A stretch of DNA of 64,000 nt, taken from NCBI GenBank assembly GCA_943370175.1, contig CALRPU020000004.1, positions 62,001 to 126,000 of the forward strand. The letters run 5' to 3'. The notes under the pieces were generated by a model. That model saw only the letters and a program-made list of their open reading frames with translations, was not told the origin of the DNA and did no database searches. Below are positions 1-6,666 of this stretch, piece after piece. This DNA is from Ideonella_A intermedia_A (lineage in GTDB: Bacteria > Pseudomonadota > Gammaproteobacteria > Burkholderiales > Burkholderiaceae_C). The position numbers were made by a program, and so were the translations under genes. Position 1 is the stretch's first letter. Every line of letters begins with the position of its first letter.

Positions 1-519
1 GGCAATGCCGCTGCGCGCCAGGTCGCCCAGCAAGGCCGGCAGGTCGGCCCGCTCGGCGCGGGCGATGCGGTCCAGCCACGGTGCCACCGAGCGCAGGCCG
101 CCGCGCTCGATGCCGTCCAGGTCCATGCCGCTGCGGTAGTGGGCGGCCAGCAAACGCAGGCCGGGCGTGGACTGCCGGGCGGGGTCGGCGGCCAGGTCGG
201 CCAGCGCCTGGGCCAGCAGGTCGTCGTTGCGCTGGCGCAGCGCTTCAAAGCTGCCGATGCGACCGCGGGCGGCGGGCAGGTCGGTGGCGCGGCGCCAGGC
301 CTCGTTGACGTGGGCGTCGAAGTCGGTGCAGGCGGCGGGCGGGGAGGCCGTGGCGGTCGGCGCGGATGCCGAGGCGGATGCCGTCGCTGTCCCCGGCGTT
401 GCCAACTCAGCGGCCTTGGCCGGGTCTCCCGCGGCCGCCAGCGCGGCGGCCAGGGCCAGCAGGACTGGCGCAGTGAGCATGAGACCCAATCGGGCGGGAC
501 GGGCGGATGTCTGGCGCAT
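1..519 (-). CDS. M13-family zinc metallopeptidase, N-terminal part (gene runs off the left edge)
   Basis: First 173 residues of an exported metallopeptidase of family M13 (neprilysin/PepO type), which cleaves oligopeptides outside the cytoplasm. The frame is open to base 1. After a basic start comes a hydrophobic run (residues 13-31) ending near an A-x-A-like site, so a signal peptide is likely. An Ala/Thr/Pro-rich linker follows, then CTDFDAHVNEAWRR, which matches the conserved C-x-D-F ... N-x-x-W opening of M13 ectodomains, and GSFEALRQRN, also typical. The catalytic HExxH lies beyond the window, so activity cannot be judged. Met14 is an alternative start. The gene is divergent from the M36 peptidase gene, with about 200 bp between the starts. 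Family call fairly sure; substrate unknown. Confidence 0.8.
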   Translation of the reverse strand, partial: MRQTSARPARLGLMLTAPVLLALAAALAAAGDPAKAAELATPGTATASASASAPTATASPPAACTDFDAHVNEAWRRATDLPAARGRIGSFEALRQRNDDLLAQALADLAADPARQSTPGLRLLAAHYRSGMDLDGIERGGLRSVAPWLDRIARAERADLPALLGDLARSGIA

Positions 520-720
520 GGGGTGAGGGCCGTGGGCCCAGTGACGTGCAATGCCCGCAGTGGATCAGAAATTGCCCAAGCCGACGGCGTGACGCACGCC
601 ACAACCCACCAACCAACCCGGGATCGACGCCGGCGGCGCCAGGCGGCATCATTTGTGGGTCACAACCCAGGGCGGCCCCGATCGCCCACCGACCAACCAC
701 CGACGCCCGAGGGAGCGCCC

Positions 721-2925
721 ATGAACCACGCCACGAACCCGGTTTCAGCCCGACCGCCCACACCGACCCCCCTGCTGCTGGCGCTGGCGCTGGTGCTGGC
801 GCTGCCACTGGCGGGCGGGTCGAACGCCCAGGCCCAGTCGCTGAGCGACCGCAAGGCCCATGTGGAGCGCGCCGAAAGCGGACGCGCCCTGGCCAGCGCA
901 CCGGCCGGCGACCGGCGGGCCGCGGTGCTGAACCGCCTGCGCGGCCGGGGCCTGCCGGACAACGCGGTGCAGTCGCTGGTGGAAACCAGCCGCGCCACCA
1001 CCCGCGCCGGGCGCACCCAGGTGACGATGGAGCAGCAAGTCAACGGCTTGGCCGTTCATGGCAGCAGCCTGCGCGCCACCTTCAACGGCAACGGCGACCT
1101 CGTTCACCTGATCGACAAGTTGGCTTCACTGCCCACCACCGCCCCGCGCGCCTCGGCCATCGGGGAACAGCGCGCGCTGGAGCTGGCGATGGGCCGGGTG
1201 CACCCCGGCGTGAGCGCGCGCTTTGCCATCAAGTCGCGCAGCGCCCGTGACGCGCGCTTCGACGGCGGCGGCTTCTTCCACCAAGACCCCAAGGTCACGC
1301 GCGTGCTGGTGCCCGAGGCCGACGGCAGCCTGTCCGAGGGTTTCCTGGTGCAGACCTGGTCGCAGAAGTCCAACCAGCTCGACCACACGCTGGTCAGCGG
1401 CAGCGGTGAAGTGCTGTCGGTGGAACGCCGAACCGCCAACGACAGCTACAACGTCTTCACCGTCGACCCGGCCACGTCGCCGCAAACGGTGGTGCCCGGC
1501 CCGGGCGCCGGCAACCTGCAGTCGCCGGCAGGCTGGCTGGCGGGCGCGCAAACCACGTTCAGCCTCCAGGGCAACAACGTGTCCAGCTACCTGGACGCCG
1601 ACGCCAACAACCGCGCGGACACCGGCGGCACCGCCGTCACCAACGCCAGCTTCGCCACCCGCGCCAACCTGACCCAGGCACCCACCACGACCGCGAACAA
1701 GGCCGTGGCGGTTCAAAACCTGTTCTACCTGAACAACGTCATCCACGACCGCCTGTACCAGCATGGGTTCAACGAGGCCGCCGGCAATTTCCAAACCAAC
1801 AACTTCGGCAAAGGCGGCGCGGGCAACGACCCGGTGAACGCCGAGGCGCAGGACGGCGGCGGCACCAACAACGCCAACTTTGCCACCCCGCCCGACGGCC
1901 AGCGCCCACGCATGCAGATGTACCTGTGGTCGGGCGTCGGGCCCACCCACGAGGTGGCGGTCTCGGGCGGGCCGACGTTCGCGGCCATCGGCGCCACCTT
2001 TGGCACGCAGCTCGGCTCCGCCGGGGTCAGCGGCACGGTGGTCGTCGGCAACGACGGGGTGGGCGTCACGAGCGACGGGTGTTCCGCGCTGCCGTCGAGT
2101 GTTCGCAACCGCATCGTGCTGCTGGACCGCGGCAACTGCGACTTCACGGTGAAGGTGCAGAACGCGGCCAACGCGCGCGCCACCGGCGTGATCATCGCCA
2201 ACAACACCGGCGGCACGGCGATCTTTGCGATGAGTGGCACCTCCAGCGCGCGCATTCCCGCGGTGATGATTGGCCAGAACGACGGCGCGGCCTTGAAACT
2301 GCGCAGCGCGCCCACGGCCACCTTGCGCAAGAAGGCGGTGCAGCCGCTGCAGATCGACGCCTCGCTCGACAGCGACGTGGTCTTCCACGAGTACGGCCAC
2401 GGCCTGACCTGGCGAATGATCGGCGGCATGAGCGGCCCCCTGGCCGGCGCACTCGGTGAAGGCGCCAGCGACGTGGTGGCGATGATGGTCAACGGCAACG
2501 ACGTGGTGGGCGAGTACTCGTCGGGCAGCCCGAACGGCATCCGCCGCTACCGCTACGAGGGCTACCCACTGACTTACGCCAACGTGACCGGCGCCAGCGT
2601 GCACAACGACGGCGAAATCTATGCCGCCGCCATGTGGCGCCTGCGCAGCCTGTGGCTCGCCAGCGGGCGCAGCAACAGCAGCTTGTTCGACCACTTCGTG
2701 GGCGGCATGAACTACACCGCGCCCGGTCCGGCGTTCGAAGACATGCGCGATGGCCTGCTGGACGACATCGCCGCCAGCGGCGCGGCCGACGCGGCCCAGC
2801 GCTGTGCGCTGGTGTGGCAGGCCTTCGCGCAGTTCGGCATTGGCGACGGGGCCTCGGGCGTGGTCAGCGGCAGCGCCGTGTCGATCGTCCCGTCGACGGT
2901 GGCGCGCAGCGACTGCAGCCACTGA
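721..2925 (+). CDS. Secreted M36-family (fungalysin-like) metallopeptidase with PA domain
   Basis: A 734-residue exported zinc protease. The ATG at 721 is preceded by a purine-rich GAGGGAG and opens a clear signal peptide ending around AQAQS; the open frame further upstream has no coding character. An FTP-type propeptide region lies near residues 100-130 (VNGLAVHGSSLRATF). A protease-associated (PA) domain sits at about residues 438-525, recognisable from GNCDFTVKVQNAANARATGV. The zinc site HEYGH is at residues 556-560, and E580 in GALGEGASD is the expected third ligand. The propeptide suggests secretion as a zymogen. It converges with the quinol oxidase operon, leaving only 29 bp between stop codons. 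Family assignment is secure; the natural substrate is not known. Confidence 0.9.
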   Translation: MNHATNPVSARPPTPTPLLLALALVLALPLAGGSNAQAQSLSDRKAHVERAESGRALASAPAGDRRAAVLNRLRGRGLPDNAVQSLVETSRATTRAGRTQVTMEQQVNGLAVHGSSLRATFNGNGDLVHLIDKLASLPTTAPRASAIGEQRALELAMGRVHPGVSARFAIKSRSARDARFDGGGFFHQDPKVTRVLVPEADGSLSEGFLVQTWSQKSNQLDHTLVSGSGEVLSVERRTANDSYNVFTVDPATSPQTVVPGPGAGNLQSPAGWLAGAQTTFSLQGNNVSSYLDADANNRADTGGTAVTNASFATRANLTQAPTTTANKAVAVQNLFYLNNVIHDRLYQHGFNEAAGNFQTNNFGKGGAGNDPVNAEAQDGGGTNNANFATPPDGQRPRMQMYLWSGVGPTHEVAVSGGPTFAAIGATFGTQLGSAGVSGTVVVGNDGVGVTSDGCSALPSSVRNRIVLLDRGNCDFTVKVQNAANARATGVIIANNTGGTAIFAMSGTSSARIPAVMIGQNDGAALKLRSAPTATLRKKAVQPLQIDASLDSDVVFHEYGHGLTWRMIGGMSGPLAGALGEGASDVVAMMVNGNDVVGEYSSGSPNGIRRYRYEGYPLTYANVTGASVHNDGEIYAAAMWRLRSLWLASGRSNSSLFDHFVGGMNYTAPGPAFEDMRDGLLDDIAASGAADAAQRCALVWQAFAQFGIGDGASGVVSGSAVSIVPSTVARSDCSH

Positions 2926-2954
2926 TCACCGGCCCCGCGGCCGGGCTGGCGTGT

Positions 2955-3950
2955 TCAGCCGTAGCTGAGCTCGCTGGCCTTGCCGCGGAACACCCGGTAC
3001 GAGAAGACGGTGTAGGCGGCAATGGCCGGCACCGTGAGCACGACGCCCACCAGGATGACCTTCAGCGCGGCGGGGCTGCTGGCGGCCTGCCACAGGGTGA
3101 GTTTGTTGATCACCACGAACGGAAAGATGCTGTAGGCCAGGCCCAAAAAGCCCAGCACGAACACCGTCACCAGCAGCGCGAACGGGAGCCAGCACAGCTC
3201 GCCGCGGGTGCGCTGTGAATTCAGCATCAACCGCAGCACGCCCAGCGACAGCGCCGTCATCACCGGGATGGGCAGCAGGGCGATGAACTCCGGCAGCGCG
3301 AACCAGCGCTCGCGCACCAGCGGGCTGACCACCGGCGTGGCCAGCGAGATCAGCGCCATGCCCAGCACCACCGGCGGCCAGGCCAGTTTGGACCAGGCGA
3401 TGGCCTTGCGCTGCAGCTCGCCCTCGGTCTTCATGATCAGCCAGGTGGCACCGAGCAGCGCATAGGCCGTGGCCAGCGCCACCGCGATCACCGCCGCGAA
3501 GGCATGGTGGGCCCAGGTGTCTTCCAAGCCAGTGATGTAGTGGCCCAGCATCCAGCCTTGGCACAAGGCCGCCAGCACCGAGCCACCGAAGAAGATGCGG
3601 TTCCACAGCGGCTTGTGCTGGTCGCGGGCCTTCACGCGGAAGTCGAAGGCCACCCCGCGCAGGATCAGGCCGATCAGCATCAGCGTGGCCGGCAGGTACA
3701 GCGCGGTCAGCACCATGCCGTGCGCCTTCGGGAAGGCGATCAGCAAGATGCCCACGCCCAGCACCAGCCAGGTTTCGTTGGCGTCCCAGAAGGGGCCGAT
3801 GCTGGCCACCATCACGTCCTGCTCGGCGGGCGTGGCGCGGTGCATCAGCAGCCCCACCCCCAGGTCGAAGCCGTCCAGCACCACGTACACGAGCATGCTC
3901 AGCCCGAGCAGGCCCATGAAGATCACTGGCAGGGTGGTGTCGGCGATCAT
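2955..3950 (-). CDS. cydB: Cytochrome bd-type (cyanide-insensitive) quinol oxidase subunit II
   Basis: The 331-residue second subunit of a bd-type terminal oxidase, an inner-membrane protein that pairs with subunit I to oxidise ubiquinol and reduce oxygen. About eight or nine membrane segments can be traced, and the opening LVYVVLDGFDLGVGLL and the FWDANETWLV motif are hallmarks of CydB/CioB. Its ATG overlaps the subunit I stop as ATGA (4 bp), so translation is coupled. No cydX-like small subunit gene follows: only 29 bp separate this stop from the convergent protease gene, which fits the CIO subclass. The symbol cioB would be equally suitable. Confidence 0.93.
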   Translation of the reverse strand: MIADTTLPVIFMGLLGLSMLVYVVLDGFDLGVGLLMHRATPAEQDVMVASIGPFWDANETWLVLGVGILLIAFPKAHGMVLTALYLPATLMLIGLILRGVAFDFRVKARDQHKPLWNRIFFGGSVLAALCQGWMLGHYITGLEDTWAHHAFAAVIAVALATAYALLGATWLIMKTEGELQRKAIAWSKLAWPPVVLGMALISLATPVVSPLVRERWFALPEFIALLPIPVMTALSLGVLRLMLNSQRTRGELCWLPFALLVTVFVLGFLGLAYSIFPFVVINKLTLWQAASSPAALKVILVGVVLTVPAIAAYTVFSYRVFRGKASELSYG

Positions 3951-5344
3951 GGCGTGGCCCGGGCGCCCACGGCACGGCCCGCCGCTTGGACCGGGGCGCC
4001 GGGCGCCGCGTCCGCCACCGCGTCGGCGGGCTTCTCAGCCATGTACTTCACCACGCCGATGTAGGCCACGATCAGCGCCAGGTACAGCGTGACGTACATC
4101 GCCAGCGTCAGCGCGATCATTGGCGAGGGCACGGTCGAGGCCACGTCCGCCGTGCGGATCAAGCCGTAGACGATGTAGGGCTGGCGGCCGATCTCGGTGA
4201 CGTACCAACCCGCCACCGTCGCCACCCAGCCCGAGAAAGTCATCGCCACCAAACCCCACAACATCGGCCGCGGCAGCCCTTGCGGCACCCAGCGCGCCCG
4301 GCGCAGCAGGAACACGCCCAGCCAGCTGGCCGCCAGCATCGCCATGCCGGTGCCCACCATGATGCGGAAACCGTAGAACAGCGGTGCCACCGGCGGGTGG
4401 GTCACGCCGCGCTCGTCCTTGAACTCGTTCAGGCCCTTGATTTCGCCATTCAGGTCGTGGGTCAGGATCAGGCTGGCCAGCTTGGGAATGGCCACCTCTG
4501 CATGGTTGGTGCGTTGCGCCTGGTCGGGGATGGCGAACAGCAGCAGCGGCGCGCCGCGTTCGGTCTCCCACACGCCTTCCATGGCCGCGATCTTCTGCGG
4601 CTGGTGCTTCAGGGTGTTCAGGCCGTGCAGGTCGCCCACGAAGATCTGCACCGGGATCAGCACCGCGCCCAGCGTCAGCGCAAAGCGCATCACCTTCGGC
4701 GTGGCGGCATTGCGCACGCCCTTGATCACCTGCCAGGCGCTGACGCCCGCCATCAAGAAGGCCACGGTCAGGCCCGAGGCCAGCAACATGTGCGACAAGC
4801 GGTAGGGCAGCGAGGGGTTGAACACCACCTCGGCCCAGCTCGTCACGTGGAACTCACCGTTGATGACCTCGTAGCCCGCGGGCGTCTGCATCCAAGAGTT
4901 CAGGCTGAGGATCCAGAAGGCGCTCAGGGTGGTGCCGAAGGCGACCAGGAAGGTGGCCAGCAGGTGCACGCGCTCGCTGACGCGGCCGTGGCCGAACAGC
5001 ATGATGCCCAGGAAGCCCGCCTCCAGGAAGAAGGCCGTCAGCACCTCGTAGCCCAGCAACGGCCCGGCGATGTTGCCCACTTTTTCCATGAAGCCCGGCC
5101 AGTTGGTGCCGAACTGAAAACTCATGGTGATGCCACTGACCACGCCCAACGCGAAGGTCAGCGCGAACACCTTGGTCCAGAAACGGTAAGCCTGCAGCCA
5201 GGCCTCGTTGTGCGTGCTCAACCAGCGCCGGCGGAAAAACAGCAGCGCCCACGCCAAAGCGATCGAAATCGTCGGGAACAGGATGTGGAAGGTGATGTTG
5301 GCCGCGAACTGCATCCGCGCCAGCGTGAAGGCCAGGGGGTCCAT
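3947..5344 (-). CDS. cydA: Cytochrome bd-type (cyanide-insensitive) quinol oxidase subunit I
   Basis: The 465-residue haem-carrying subunit of a bd-type oxidase. The N-terminus MQFAANITFHILFPTISIA carries the His that ligates haem in this family, SLPYRLSHMLLAS contains the second conserved His, and GWYVTEIGRQPY is the quinol-side signature. At 465 residues it is markedly shorter than the roughly 520-residue E. coli CydA, and the region between the sixth and seventh helices is short, as in cyanide-insensitive CioA proteins with a reduced Q-loop. The C-terminus ends in an Ala/Pro-rich tail. It is followed directly by subunit II (ATGA overlap) and preceded by a GbsR-type regulator 39 bp upstream, which probably shares the transcript. 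It could equally be named cioA. Confidence 0.92.
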   Translation of the reverse strand: MDPLAFTLARMQFAANITFHILFPTISIALAWALLFFRRRWLSTHNEAWLQAYRFWTKVFALTFALGVVSGITMSFQFGTNWPGFMEKVGNIAGPLLGYEVLTAFFLEAGFLGIMLFGHGRVSERVHLLATFLVAFGTTLSAFWILSLNSWMQTPAGYEVINGEFHVTSWAEVVFNPSLPYRLSHMLLASGLTVAFLMAGVSAWQVIKGVRNAATPKVMRFALTLGAVLIPVQIFVGDLHGLNTLKHQPQKIAAMEGVWETERGAPLLLFAIPDQAQRTNHAEVAIPKLASLILTHDLNGEIKGLNEFKDERGVTHPPVAPLFYGFRIMVGTGMAMLAASWLGVFLLRRARWVPQGLPRPMLWGLVAMTFSGWVATVAGWYVTEIGRQPYIVYGLIRTADVASTVPSPMIALTLAMYVTLYLALIVAYIGVVKYMAEKPADAVADAAPGAPVQAAGRAVGARATP

Positions 5345-5383
5345 GGGTACTGCTTTCCAGGTGGGTTGAACGCGGGCTGCTGC

Positions 5384-5944
5384 TCAGGCCGCGGGTTGGG
5401 GCAGCGCCTTCACCTTGCCGGTGAACTCCAGCAGGCGCTGCACCTTCGAGCCCATCTTCATGAGCTGCGACAGGGTGGCCTGGTCCAGGCGCTGCACGTC
5501 CTCGAACCAGGTGGTCATCATCTCGATCAGGCCGTGCATGTCCTTCATGCGCGCCTGGGCGTAGCGGTCTTCCGGCGTCACCGCTTCTTCCATCAGCGCG
5601 TTGCGCAGCATGGTCAGCGTGGGCTCGATCTCGCGGCGGCGGCGTTCTTCGGCCAGGGTGCGAAAGACCTCCCAGGCGTCGGTCGGGGCTTCAAAGTACT
5701 CGCGACGGTCGCCGCTGACGTGGCGCAGCTTGACGAGGCGCCAGGCCTGCAACTCCTTCAAGCCCATGCTCACGTTGGAGCGAGAAAACTCCAGCGCCTC
5801 GCCGATCTCGTCCGCATTCAGCGGTTGCGGCGACACGTAGATCAGCGCGTAGATCTGCCCGACGGTGCGGTTGATGCCCCAACGGCTGCCCATTTCGCCG
5901 AAGTGACCGACGAAGCTGCGCACGAGGGGAGACAGGTTGGGCAT
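5384..5944 (-). CDS. GbsR/MarR-family transcriptional regulator of the quinol oxidase operon
   Basis: A 186-residue winged-helix regulator. LNADEIGEALEFSRSNVSMG (about residues 42-61) is the helix-turn-helix, followed by the wing VKLRHVSGDRREYF. The arrangement matches the GbsR branch of the MarR superfamily, with a longer helical C-terminus that probably dimerises. It is the first gene of a leftward set with the two oxidase subunits (39 bp gap), so it likely controls them and itself. Tandem palindromes lie 46-75 bp upstream of its start and are good operator candidates. The signal it senses cannot be read from the sequence. Confidence 0.75.
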   Translation of the reverse strand: MPNLSPLVRSFVGHFGEMGSRWGINRTVGQIYALIYVSPQPLNADEIGEALEFSRSNVSMGLKELQAWRLVKLRHVSGDRREYFEAPTDAWEVFRTLAEERRRREIEPTLTMLRNALMEEAVTPEDRYAQARMKDMHGLIEMMTTWFEDVQRLDQATLSQLMKMGSKVQRLLEFTGKVKALPQPAA

Positions 5945-5989
5945 GGGATCACCGAAAGCGTCGAGGCCGTGATGGTAATCCCGAATGGA

Positions 5990-6019
5990 CTGAAGTTTCA
6001 GGAATTACTGAAAGTTCAG
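5990..6019. promoter_or_regulatory. Tandem palindromic operator-like sites upstream of the GbsR-type regulator
   Basis: Two copies of the dyad CTGAA-N2-TTCAG (5990-6001 and 6008-6019) lie in tandem with 18 bp between centres. The whole 30-bp block is also close to self-complementary around an AT-rich middle. It stands out from the GC-rich surroundings and sits between the divergent regulator and pseudopilin genes. A dimeric MarR/GbsR-type protein binding its own promoter is the obvious reading; control of the pseudopilin gene is also possible. Binding is inferred; only the repeats are seen. Confidence 0.5.
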
Positions 6020-6100
6020 GCCGAGGCAAGGGGCATGAGCTGGGCTGCGGGCCGCCGAGAGACCATCCAAGCCCCGATGCCGGGCGTCGATAACGGACCC

Positions 6101-6601
6101 ATGACTTTCCGCGTCAGCCACCGGCTTGTGCACCCCGCACCTCCGCAGGGCCGAGGTGTGTGCGACCGGGGGTTCACGCTGGTGGAACTGATGCTGATGC
6201 TCGGCCTGGTCGCGGTGCTGCTGCTGATCGCCCTGCCCAGTTATTCGAGTTACCGCGAGACGGTTCGCCAACGCACCGCCGCCAGCGAAATCACCCAACT
6301 GGCCGCCACCATCAAGCTGCGCTGGCAAGACGAACGGGCCTACCCGGAAAGCCTGGCCGAGGCCAACCTCGGCAAGCCCCTGGACCCTTGGGGCCGGCCC
6401 TGCGTCTACCACAACGTGGAATCGAACGGCCGCGGCGGCGCCCGCAAGGACCGCGCGATGAACCCGATCAACACGGACTTCGACCTCTACAGCCTGGGCA
6501 CGGACGGGGTGTCGAAGAAGCAGGTGTCACAGCGCGACAGCCTGGATGACGTGATCCGCGCCGGCAATGGCAGCTTCGTCGGCCTGGCCGCCGACTTCTG
6601 A
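6101..6601 (+). CDS. Orphan type IV pilin-like / GspG-like pseudopilin
   Basis: A 166-residue protein with a class III (prepilin) signal. A 24-residue leader ends in Gly, followed by FTLVELMLMLGLVAVLLLIA with the invariant Glu at mature position 5, so it should be cleaved by prepilin peptidase and enter a pilus or pseudopilus. The C-terminal half contains LDPWGRPCVYHN and DFDLYSLGTDG, features of the GspG major pseudopilin of type II secretion. No other secretion or pilus genes are present in the window. The ATG at 6101 gives a typical leader length; it lacks a strong ribosome binding site, and in-frame ATGs at 6035 and 6077 would give unusually long leaders. The next gene is a GGDEF/EAL protein. 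Confidence 0.75.
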   Translation: MTFRVSHRLVHPAPPQGRGVCDRGFTLVELMLMLGLVAVLLLIALPSYSSYRETVRQRTAASEITQLAATIKLRWQDERAYPESLAEANLGKPLDPWGRPCVYHNVESNGRGGARKDRAMNPINTDFDLYSLGTDGVSKKQVSQRDSLDDVIRAGNGSFVGLAADF

Positions 6602-6666
6602 GCCGCTGACATGGCCGCGATGCGACCCGCCCTGGCCGCCTGGCGCGGCGCCTGTTCTGCCTGTTT

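Noticed and set aside
3986..6601. An 871-codon open frame on the plus strand opposite the bd-type oxidase subunit I and its regulator
   Set aside because: It is the antisense of well-recognised genes and rich in His/Gln/Arg as expected from a shadow; only its last 166 codons (the pseudopilin) are real.
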